From assembly GCF_043641665.1 (NCBI RefSeq), contig NC_092196.1, forward strand, positions 2,276,869 to 2,340,868: DNA of 64,000 nt, read 5' to 3'. The position numbers were made by a program, and so were the translations under genes. Below, piece by piece: positions 1-10,900 of this stretch. The stretch comes from Enoplosus armatus (lineage: Eukaryota > Chordata > Actinopteri > Centrarchiformes > Enoplosidae). The notes under the pieces are model-generated. The model saw only the letters and a program-made list of their open reading frames with translations. It was not told the DNA's origin and ran no database searches. Each line of letters starts with the position of its first letter. The stretch's first letter is position 1.

Positions 1-103
1 CACCATTCCTACAACTCAGTTGTCTTAAGTCAGTGTGTCATGAATGAGACACTTACAATAAAGAGACACGTTTGCAGAGAAGAAGTCCAAAGTTGCTCAA
101 TAA

Positions 104-109
104 TTTATT
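104..109 (-). terminator. arl4d: Candidate poly(A) signal of arl4d
   Basis: The plus strand reads TTTATT, giving AATAAA on the minus strand about 840 bases beyond the arl4d stop codon. Bases 110-944 would then be the 3' UTR; I see no other gene or clear repeat there. Alternative nearer signals were not excluded. Confidence 0.5.
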
Positions 110-944
110 TATATGTTGACATTTTACAAAACAAAATGTACACGATATAAAAACAATTTCTTGTCTGAACTTGCCAACCAACCAACGAACCATTCAGTCA
201 ACCCTGAAATACACCAAACTGTGACAAGCAAATGACTTTGGTGAAGAGTGAACAATCTAAACCTACATGGCTGGAGTCGGCAGCCTCAGTGTGTCGGCCT
301 GTAAATGTCCCGTTGGTGCCACGTCTTAACTGTAGTCCCAATGGCTTACCGAACTGAACACTGAGCAGTTTCTAAACTACAATAATCATAATAGTCTTCT
401 TTTGATCAACAAAAGTGTTGTCTTAATATTCCCAAGCAGGTATTTGGGTGAACATCATGCAACATAAAGATTTTAGAGCAAAGTGTGTCATTGAAGCTGG
501 TGAAAGGAACAGGAATTACGCACGGGCCAGGCCTGCAGGTTTCTGTTGGCACAGCAGTTTCTACAAGTAGCCGTACAAAATATCCTTTAATGTTGGAGTG
601 AGTGCATCGGTGAGAGTGTTTATCTTATATTGCACAGGTTTTCCCTCTGGAGTTTAAGTCTCTGTGGTGCTCCTTTAAGGATGGGAGATGAGGAGAGGGA
701 AGCTCAAGAGCAAAAAGATCCCAAATGTCTAGAAGGTGAAGGAAGGTGGTAACACTGGGTACAGACTTCAGAGAGCCAGTGTTTGAACTTGGCTGAAATA
801 TCCAAACTTGTCTGAGAGGACTGACGGGCTTCCCCTAGGTTTCGCTTCCAAAAGTGTCACAGACATGGCTGCTGAGAAGGTCCTCAGACAAGCAGTGGTC
901 CAAAAAAGTGACCTATATCCTCAGCACCACTGCCACCCTCCACC

Positions 945-2369
945 TCATCTTTTCTTCTTGCTGTGTCGGAGCATCTTCTTCCTCTTCAGGATCATCTCAT
1001 AGAGCTTCTCCAGGCCGGGCTGCAGGCCCTGACCATCCAGCGCAGAGCAGCCCTGTGTGTGGTGCAGTGTGGATGAGCTCAGCTCATGGAGGGCCAGCAC
1101 CTTCTCCACCTAAAACACAGGAGGCACAAGGCAGGGCGTCAGTCACAACCTGACCCCCTCTTTAAGCCACAAATCATTGCACAATGAATCTGTCAATGAC
1201 ACCGACTGTTAACTGCTGACTAGAATTGATTTCAATAACATAATGACACAGGTACACTCTCAGGTGAGACGTACACAACAGGTTTTCGTATTCTTCCCAA
1301 TAAAGGATCTGGTGGTGATATTTTGATACAAAGCTGACATCTTTACACACACACCATGTCGCAACAGGAGCTGGAGTCAGATTAGTCTATTAATGGATTG
1401 GCCAAATGAATTAATTGATTTGCTGATTTATTGTGTCATGTGGTATTAAACTGATTATATTTAGGTTTGGGACTATTGGACAAAACGAGCCACCTCAATG
1501 AAAATAATCGCTCGCTGCTGCTCCAGAGTCCATTTTCTCTGTAAGACACAACAATGTGCCAACTCAAGAGTCTTGTAAGATGTTGACAATTCTTTTGTTT
1601 TTAAAACGGGAGAACAAGCAGCAATACTCCTGGGTTCAACTATATGATGGTTTTCAGCTGGTGGGTGGGTGGGGGGGGGGGGTATTCTCCAAAGTGGACA
1701 TGGTCTGATGATGAGCTATATGTCAGGCTGGTCAAGAAAGTATAGTTACAGCTACAGATCATGTATCTCTGGACAGCAATTCATTTCAGTGTGAGCAAAC
1801 AATGTGCCAGAAAACCAGCTGGGTATCGATTGAAATGTTTTGGCTCTAGTGTCAGTACGATACTTGAGCCCCTCCCATTTCAGCCCTCTAAAACAATACC
1901 AAGCCATTCATGTAACAATAATTACCTCTGTGGCTGACATGGCTCCATCCAGGTCCTGTTTGTTTGCCAGAACCAGCACGGGCACCCCCTGGTTCTCTGC
2001 GGACCGGGTGATCCGGTGGAGCTCCACCTTGGCCTCCTCCATGCGCTCCGCCTCAGCTGCGTCCACCACGAACACCAGCCCGTCCGTCCTCCGGGTGTAC
2101 GACTTCCAGAGGGGCCTCAGTTTCTCTTGACCACCGACGTCCCACACCTGGAATGTGGAGGTGTTGGTTTTTGAGATCCCCATGGGTACTTTAATCCGCT
2201 CCATGTTGAAGCCTTTGGTGGGGATTGTCTCAACAAACTCCCGCAGCTTGAGTCTGTAGAGGAGGGAGGTTTTCCCTGCAGAGTCCAAACCAATCACCAC
2301 TACATGTAAAGACTGGAAGCTAGGGAGGAACGGGGTGTTGGGGGCAATTTCTGTTAATTGGTTCCCCAT
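945..2369 (-). CDS. arl4d: ADP-ribosylation factor-like GTPase 4D (ARL4D), two coding exons
   Basis: Exon 1 is 2369-1926 (148 codons) and exon 2 is 1109-945 (54 codons plus TGA); together 202 aa, close to human ARL4D at about 200. The protein starts MGNQLTE, with Gly2 available for myristoylation as known for ARL4 proteins. Visible motifs are the P-loop GLDSAGKT (27-34), switch-I Thr51 in TKGF, WDVGGQ (76-81), NKQD (136-139) and a basic tail [13 protein letters not shown]. The tail in this family acts as a nuclear/plasma-membrane targeting signal. ARL4D is known to recruit ARNO/cytohesins to the plasma membrane. The 1926/1925 junction reads CAGAG|gtaatt and the acceptor ttttag|GTGGAG, phase 0. 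The first exon has a clean acceptor at 2378 just before the ATG, so a 5' noncoding exon lies upstream. The odd feature is the intron within the coding region, since mammalian ARL4 genes have a single coding exon as I recall. Confidence 0.95.
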
Positions 2370-3329
2370 GTTTAGGTCCTGTGAAGTGGAATAATCCCTC
2401 TGAAGGTTTACAGGACTAAATGATTTCCTTTGGCAGGTCTTCCTTTAAACTCTCACTGTCTTGCTGTTTTCCTGGGTCCTTGTCTCGCTTGCTTTCTGTG
2501 TCCTTGGCAGCGAAAAAGTGTGCGTCTGCAGATGCTTTGAAGATGGCGGGAGGGACAGGGAGGAGTCGGTTTGGCTGGAGAACAGTTCACACTCCTGGCC
2601 TCACTTCAAAAGGTTGGTGCAGGAGGATACTGGGGGACAGACCACTGGCTACAGTCACTGAGGACCTGAGACAAAAGAGGGGGGGGGGGGAACATGAGTC
2701 AGCTATTTCAACAAGAGCACTGGGCTGTCAGGGATTAGGCTGGCTGTCTCTCCCAGAGTGATACATTTTTTAACTTGAAATATGATAATATATACATGAC
2801 AAATATGACTGGAGATTGAATACAGGCTGCAGGATTAAACTGTTTTAATAATACATGTACTTGATTAAATATGGCTAACTTAACTGTGGTAATTTTGTGT
2901 AAAGAGAACAGGTTAAACATTTAAAAAGCTTTTGTCCTGACATACTGCACAGTTAATGGTTTGCATTTGCAAAGCAGAAGGCACTGTCAGCAGCTGTGGT
3001 GCTTTCTAGCTGTGTCCACCACAGAACTGGAAGAACGGGGATCAAATGGAGCCGCCAGCAGCGGAGGAATCCTGCGCAGCCTGTTCTGGCTTTTGGTCGT
3101 GTAGGCTATAACTAATGCTAATGCTAGCTAGTTACCCAAACAGGCACTACAGGTCTTTTAATGAGGCTAAACCACAGCCTCCAAACAACTACAGATGAGG
3201 GAAAGAAGAACGGACGCAGTGAAAATGTTTGATACATTTTAGTACAAAAACAAGCAAGTTCCAAGTTAGTTGCGAAGTTAAAATTCAGCATGAAAGTCTA
3301 TTATCCTTCAAATGAAAGGCGATTTAAGT

Positions 3330-3660
3330 CTTCACACGACTCGAGTCGGAGCTATACGCGCTCCGAAAAACTCAACACGCATTTGGATTTTTGGTGTAAA
3401 ACCCTCAGTACGTCTCACCTGTCAGCGCCCCCAAGCTCCGTGCACTGGCCAACATTGTTGCACTGCGACGAATAATATCCAAAATTGAACGCCGAAAGTG
3501 GTCCCAGATAGAGTCGTCTTCAAAGCCTTTCAGCGTATGTTACGAGGTTGGACTGCCGCGTCGCTCGTCAGACGGAGACTGGTAAGCACGAGCGAAGCGG
3601 CGCCGGGGGAAGAGCCCCCCGCTGCTGACGTAGCGCAGGAGGAGGGACTCAGAGGCTGCT
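3330..3660. promoter_or_regulatory. CpG-rich divergent promoter region between arl4d and the small plus-strand gene
   Basis: The stretch is locally rich in CG dinucleotides, unlike its surroundings. On the minus strand a 5' splice site (GACAG|gtgagac) ends a possible noncoding exon at 3419, fitting the acceptor at 2378 of arl4d. On the plus strand a second 5' splice site (GGAGACTG|gtaagcac) ends a possible noncoding exon at 3581, which could feed the gene whose coding starts at 7906. Two outward-pointing donors about 160 bases apart in a CpG-rich stretch suggest a bidirectional promoter. Transcription start sites cannot be seen. Confidence 0.5.
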
Positions 3661-3661
3661 G

Positions 3662-6600
3662 GGAAATTAAACTGGAATATTCTCTGTGGGTTTCCTTACA
3701 AGGTTGAATGCTTCCACACTTGTGTAATCATTTAAAATAGGCTTTTTTTCTTTTGCTGTTGAATTTGGTTGGCTATTGCTATGTTTGTAATGCTACCCTT
3801 TGCATGAGTAAATCTAGCATGCCATGATGGGGGAATATACTCGATTACAAGAAAAAGTATCAAATTCAAAAGGACCCATACTCAGTGTTTTATAATTATG
3901 TAGGAGATATAATGTTTTTGGATTATCATTATTATTGCTAAGGACGCATTGACATGTACGTGTTTGGTAGTTGTATATGTAACAATTGCATCATGTTTTT
4001 TTTTAAAGATGATCACAGGTTTTCGGGTGTAAACTATAGCTGAAAAGTAGAAAAGTAGGAAATACAATTCTTACCTCTGAATTGTGGTAGAAGAGCAAAG
4101 AAGGAAATCTAATGATGCTGGAGAGGGCCTTGCTTTTTTTTTTTTTTTAAAAAGGTGAAACATAATGTTCAGCCCCCCACCCGACACCAAAACTGTGAAA
4201 CCAAAACTACCAAGCTCAGTTCCAGAGGTAAGAAACCTGAAAATCACGCCTTTGATGTCATTTGAACACAATTTCCCATAAGCCCCTAGACCTTTAACAG
4301 AGGTGAGTCCAGACATGTCTAATAACAGCGAGACAGAAAGGACATTTTCATGGGAACTTGCAGAGTTTTTCGGTACTCACAACGTCATTGTTGTTTCACT
4401 TGTTAAAAATCACAACGGGGGTTCAACCTCTAATAGCCACTGCTGATTTGTGTGAGACTATGGAAAGTAAACTCCAGGAACACGGTGAGAGAAATGCTGC
4501 TAGCTCCATGACTTTGGCTTTGCATGACCTTTCATGCGGTCCCTAAGTAGAAACTGCATCAACAGGGTGCAGCTACAGAACAAGCGGGATGAACGATTAT
4601 GATGAGAGGAAGTGATGCTGCTTCTTCACCTCGGAGCAACATGTGTGAGCTGTGATGGCCAGCTGTAAAAAGGCTGCATCTTTGGCCACGGCAGGTCAGC
4701 AGGTCGGGCTGGTTGTCCCCGGGTCAGTTTAAGCTGTGCATGATGTAATGGCTCGGCCATATTGATTTGCATGACAGTGATCCACGCAGTTCTTTCTTTG
4801 ATACCCAAGACTCATTATGATAACGATGTGGGTGTGTGTGAAACAAGCGATGACCTATTGACAGACTGACTGACTGGAGCCAGGCTGACCGACTGCTTAG
4901 TGACATCAGGCATAAATAGCAACTGTGGAGGTCCTGATTTGACTAGGATGATGCTGTTGATCAGATGGTTTGTAGATTTGATTTCAAACGGATTATATCA
5001 GCATCATGAAAGCTTCCGGTACAAATGTGTGTGTGTGTGTGTGTGTGTGACAGGCTGCAAATCTGAAGGATGTTATCAGCTGTGTCAGGTGTGATCAGCA
5101 GGAGAAAAGATGTGAGCACACACACGTACAAACACATTCAGTACACACACATACACACACATACACACACACAGGAGCTAGAATGAAAACTCATGGGGGT
5201 TTTGCAAATTGGAAAACTGTCTGTCACTTCAGCCAGCATCCCAAGGGTTAGGGTTAGCCTAATTCTCTGTCCCTTTCTGTCACCCGTCACGTTTGTCCCA
5301 CAGGAGTTTAGTTTTGTGTCTCAATACAGTTTAGAGCACCAAAACTGAAATAACGAAAACATGTTAAGTATCGAAAGTTGGCACTTCTTATTCTTTGTTC
5401 AGATATTGCCTTGTTTGTATCATACTTTAGCTAATTTTAGACTGTATTCTCTTTATGCTAAGGTCCTTTACAGCTGCATTATGTTACAGCAAAATGAACA
5501 CTTTACACACTTAGGAATAACATTTTGGTCGCATGTGTTCTTCTCTCACTATTAAATTTAAGTTTTGAAAGTAGATCATCCTGAAAAGACCTCCACCCCA
5601 AAAAACAACAACCTCTACGTGGTTGAGCAGTCACTTAACAACTACACCAAATGTTCCTGCCTAAAGAGGGGGGGGGGGGGGGGGTCATCTTCCTTCTCCT
5701 TCCTGTTCCTTATCCAGAAGTGGTGAGTTTGCAAAAACTGATCCCAGAGCAGTACAGCCACACAGGCCGTCATTCCTCACTGCCCAGGGTAGGAGCGCAC
5801 TCTGTTGTCCGCAGGAGGAATGGCAGCCCTGACAGATGAAACCCTGACCAACCTGACTGTGAAGTGAAAACAGCTTAGACCTGGGACCAGCTTTGGATGA
5901 CATTAATATCCCTTGCTCTAGAAAGTTGCGTGTCAGTATTGCTTTAAGAAAGACAAATGTGACCCGGCCCTTTATTACTTCTTTATATATTCTGGTGAAG
6001 GTTTAGCAAAATATCTGGAGGAACGAGTAAGACCATGAACACAGAATCACACACATCTACCGTCGTGTTCCTCTCTTACAAAAGCTGCCCCGGGAGAGCA
6101 TTATGTTGCCTGGAAACTCCAGCGGACAAGGTCAGAGATAGGAGAGAGCTAAAGAGAGACTGACTCCTCAGCCTTCACCAGTCCTCCTCTCTCTCTCTCT
6201 CTCCAGGGCACAAGTCAGGTGAGTCAACACCCTTGTTTGCTTGCTCATTCATTCATCACCGTGCTGGAACCTGAGCAGACCCTTCTGTTTGTCCATATTT
6301 TTTTTTACAGCAAAGGATTGCATTTTTTTTCTCTCCCCTATGGTAATGTATCTCACCTAAATACATTATGCAATACATATTAAGGACATACTTACAGCTG
6401 TGGGATTTGGGAGAAGTGGGAAGTAAATCATATTTTCATGAAATGGCTTACAAAAAGACTCAACCCAAATATTCTGGTGTACAGTTGATCAAATACCGTC
6501 TTTTTTAGCAGTAGTTTTGTTGTTGTTAGGTTTGCCAAGAAGGCACGATGGGTTATTAATTACTTTACTTTTTCTACACAAGGTTACAATCACATGCTTT

Positions 6601-7080
6601 ATGAGTAATATATGAGTTTTGATAAAGACACAAATGTCTGAAATCTCATCTCACATTTTTGGACTTCGTGTAGCATCATTTGAAAATGTACGTGCTGCAT
6701 TCTGTGTCTGTTTTTATATTAAATGTAAACCCATGCAGGCTGGGCATATTGACATAATCTTATTAACAAAAGGAATGCTCAAACAAGTGATTAGCTGTGA
6801 TATAGGATGTTCAGTGTGTGTGTGTGCCAGGTGGCCGATGCACCCAGAGCAGGTAACAGGAAAGAGATCAGTAATCAGGGGTAGTGGCTGGGAGTTTAAA
6901 AGTGTATCAGGTAACTATTGTCACGATTCATCATTGATTAAGCTCCCCGCTAACTTTTGAGATCTAAATATTTAACAGTAACTTAACGCCAGGTCGCGAG
7001 TGTTTCACTGCCCTCTGGATCAAAGTTTCAAGTCTGCCCCCCCGGGGTGTGGTCAAAAGTGTGTTCTGGGTGCGCTCTAT
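3662..7080. other. Probable first intron of the plus-strand small gene; little else visible
   Basis: No coding exon is convincing here. The stretch holds (TG)n at about 5026-5049, (CA)-rich DNA at about 5117-5172, a poly-G run near 5668-5683 and a pyrimidine-rich tract at 6183-6206. That tract precedes an acceptor-like CAG and, twelve bases later, a donor-like CAG|gtgagt at 6218, so a small 5' UTR exon is conceivable but unsupported otherwise. Confidence 0.35.
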
Positions 7081-7081
7081 A

Positions 7082-7244
7082 AATGGTAAATGATCTCACT
7101 TATATAGCGCTTTTCAACCTTCATGGTTCCCAAAGCCATGGCATGACGGGGGCAGCCAAGGATCGAACCCCCAACCCGCTCTAACCCGCTCTAACCCGCT
7201 TTACCTCCCGTGCGACAGTGCTAAACACTGCCCCACCATGCCCG
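7082..7244 (-). repeat. tRNA-derived SINE copy, internally deleted
   Basis: Reading the minus strand, this matches the SINE copies at 42265 and 48981: a GGTGGGGCAGTG head, a GGTTCGATCC B-box-like segment, then directly the AGCGCTATATAAGTGAGATC tail. The middle of the element is missing. The segment just before the B box contains a small tandem repeat of the CCGCTCTAAC unit (7177-7200). Confidence 0.7.
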
Positions 7245-7417
7245 GGTTGAGCTGGGTGGGCACGGTTTCCGCTACATTTCAATTCAGCAGAGAAACGGGC
7301 ACGTGCCTCGCATGTCGACTTGAAACACCAGCTCGTGTGACAAAATAGCACGTGTGCTAACAGCTTGTAAACAATGCAAATCCCTGCCAACACCTCAAAG
7401 GTGTAGGGGGGGGGTTG

Positions 7418-7565
7418 AAGCAATAGTTTGACTTTTTGGAAAATACATTTATTCGCTTTCTTGTCTAAAGTTAAACGAGAAGGATTGATATAACAGTTGC
7501 ATCTGTCCATTCAATGTAAGGCTACAGCCAGCAGCCAGTTAACTTAGCTTAGCATAGCTCTTCCC
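7418..7565 (+). repeat. Partial copy of a foldback (MITE-like) fish repeat, family A
   Basis: It contains the family landmarks AATAGTTTGACTTTTTGG, a TTATTCGCTTTCTTG segment, and AGCCAGTTAACTTAGCTTAGC. Better copies lie at 15357-16047 and 25303-25818, where the two ends are inverted repeats of each other. This copy retains only the left arm and part of the core. Confidence 0.6.
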
Positions 7566-7905
7566 AAAGGTACACATTGGTATTTGTACGGATTCAAAAA
7601 ATGTCTGCCGGATGTGTAAATAGCTGTTTGCTAACACGCTAGCCATATAAACTGTATAAGCTATAGTATGTCAGTGTCGTGTTCACGCCTTGTTTCCACT
7701 GCCCCCGCGTGGCCAACAATCCATTACTGAAGGTACTCCATTAACATTTTACTCAGTTTATATTCTAGATTATTCTTTATGTGACCCACTATGTGAGCAA
7801 AGCACAGAGTTGTTTTTGTTACCACACCGCACAGTTTACAAAGTCCAATCCTTCCATGATGTGATGTCGAGCTGTTAATGTCTCCTCCGTCTGCTGTTCA
7901 GCAGG

Positions 7906-10900
7906 ATGTCGGCCATGCACTGGGAGGCCAGGCGACGTCAGAGCGCTCTGGACCGCAGGATGGCCAGAGACAAACAGCAGGTAAATAACATGTTGTACCA
8001 AGCGATTAATAAGAAGTGCCGCCAGGTGGTGACAGTGGTGGAATGTAACTAAGTACATTTAGTCAGGCACTATACTTAGGTGTAATTCTGAGGTAATTGT
8101 ACTTTACTTGAGTGCTTGCATTTTATGCCACTGTATACTTCTTACTGCCACAGATCAGATGGAAATATTGTATTTTTTCTGAAGCACAGCACATTTAATA
8201 ATACAGCTATAGTTGTTTGGCAGATTCCTATTTTAACAAAATATATAATGAGTTTGTTAAATATGGTTATTGAATTGAATGCCTGTTTAACATTAAAATG
8301 TTACTTACACATGTGTAATGTATTAGTTATTATTAAGTGTTGTTGTCATTGTCCAACACTGTCCATGAAAAGTCAAAGTTGTTACATGTTTGTGTCTCTG
8401 CTGCTGCAAAATCACCCAAAATGCCCCACAGAGTCCACCCAGCTTCATCTAATCATGGTGTGACCGTCTTAAACTACTTCGGCCATTCTAGCTGGCGGGC
8501 CAATGTTGTGACCGGAGTGTCTTCACGCGCCCTTTTCTTTTTGGTCAGGTGCTATTTGCACCCAGGGTGGAACCTAACCAAACTGCGACTGTTTCACAAT
8601 GTTAACCACGTGTTAGAAAGACTTTAGTGAGGTTTAGGAAAAGATGAGAGTACTGTATTCAGTCCATTCATCCATTGAGCTAGCCCTGTGTCTACCACGT
8701 CTTTATGCTACGTCACCTGACTTCCTAAAGCCTAAAGCCCCCCCCCCCCCCCCCCCCCGCATGGCAGACCATTTAGTCCTCACCATCACTGTGTTGTAAT
8801 CAGGAATGGAAGAAGTACTCAAATCTTTTACTTAAGTAAAAGTAGCAATACCACAAAGTAGCAATATTTTGACATTTGACATTTCTTCCAAAACTAGAGT
8901 CACATAGACTGTTCAGCCGATGAAGATCCAGCAGTCTGTCTGGTCTGGTCTACTATATTATTGAACAAAAGCAGGGCTGATTGGAAACTGAGCAGGGACA
9001 TGTGACACCCCAGCACGGGGTCAAACTTGTTCGCTGTGTGAATCGGACCGCTTGTATCCTGTTGCTGATTTCCAGGATGTGTACAGACACAAAAATATGT
9101 TTGTTTGTTTTTTCAGTTGAATGTAATGGATACTTTTTTTTTTTAAATAAGTAAAGACTTATTTCAAGATTGGGCAACATGTCACTTACAGGCCCTTGAA
9201 AGAAAGACTAAAAGTAGGACTCCCAAGTTTTAATGAAATAAAAATGCATCCAAAATGACTGATTTCACCAAGTTATAGTCTTAACGTTATCCTCTGCTAA
9301 AATCTACTTTGTTCCATAAGAACATTTGAATGACAAAGTCGACAAGGAAAACTGTTTACAGACCACTGCAACGGGATGCTGGTGTTACTGGGTCACTGAG
9401 ATGCAGAGAGCTACAGCTTAGGTATCCTGAGTAGGGTGTTTCTCGGATGGGGATCTTTAGGATGGAGGGAATATAAATGAGATGATAAGAGAAATTACAG
9501 GAAAAATGATGGTGTCATTTTGCGCAAGATGAAACTTTTGAGTTGGCTTTTAGGAACACACCCTGTTTTGTGGTGGCTGGCCTGTTGACTTCTGAGGTGA
9601 TAAGAACATAACAACATAGTTATCCAACAATTATCCACTCCGGAACTGGTGACGGAAATGACACTGTGCCTTAGTAATGGATACTCATCGGTCTTCACTT
9701 ATTGTATTCATTGCACCCGATTCTGCAGTAGCCCTAGGTTTGTCAGATAATCCCACCTTTGTTTTAAAGATGGCTACTTGGCTTCTTACAGCTTGGAGAG
9801 TTAGATGTCACTTTCATGCCCGTACTGTAAATATGAAGCTACCAGCAGCTGGTTAGCTTAGCTTAGCACAAAGGAAACAGTTAGCCTGGCTAAAGCTCAC
9901 TAATTAACACGTCGTGTCTTGTTCAATCTGTGCAAAAACCAAAGTGTAAAAATGAAACAACGTTGTTTCCAGTCTTATTGCTAAGCTGAGCTAACTGGCT
10001 GATGACCACAGCACATTTGCCATGCAGATCGTAGTTTACCGTGCATAAACTTTCTGAACTGATACACATGTATTCCGACAAAGGCTAGCTCTTCTTTTGT
10101 CCATTATTATTGTGGCTTTAAAAATTCAAATTTCAACTTTTACTCAAAGATTAGAGTAATTAGAGGACGAAAAGATACTTTTAAAACAGTCATTTCGATA
10201 AAGAATATATTTGGTAAAAAGGTAATTTTCGTGACTTGTGGACTTGGTGGGCAGTTGGAGACTTGTCTTACTTTGAGAAGTAGCCATGGTATGTGTGATA
10301 ATGCATTCATCTAATAAATAAAAGTAACACATTCCCTTGAGTCCATTATCTAACTCTTTTTTTTCCTATATTATGCATTGTTGTATGCTAACATTTTAGC
10401 ATGGAGCACTGGACACAATGATTGCAGTGATGTTTTACGATTGGGCCTTATGAAGTAGAGATTATCTATAGTCTATACATTTTGCCTTCCACAAAACTTG
10501 GTATATTCTTTTAACTATGCTCTTTTTCACTGTTTTTGGAGTGTTTATTTCCATTTGCCTCTCTCTTCACAGCTGTCGCAGGGTTCTGAGACCAGCTGCA
10601 AAGCAGCCGAATCAAACACAACACAAGAGCAAACAGGTATCATTACTCTTGACATGGATATATTCAGAACAAGGTTGGACAACATGCCACACATCAAAAA
10701 TCACAAGTTGTACATATGTTTTTTTGAGCTACCTTTGAAGATGTGGTGAGAAGCTGGTAATCATATACCCTTTTTCCACTGCAGGAACTTTACAAAACAT
10801 AATGTTATGTGTATCTATTATCGCAAGTTTGCTTTTGTTTCTACTGTTCTCCACCCACTTTGGGACGACTTCCTGGAACTAAATTTCAGCACTGTTCAAG

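Noticed and set aside
5246..5258. GGGTTAGGGTTAG, telomere-like
   Set aside because: Only two units; far too short for an interstitial telomeric array.
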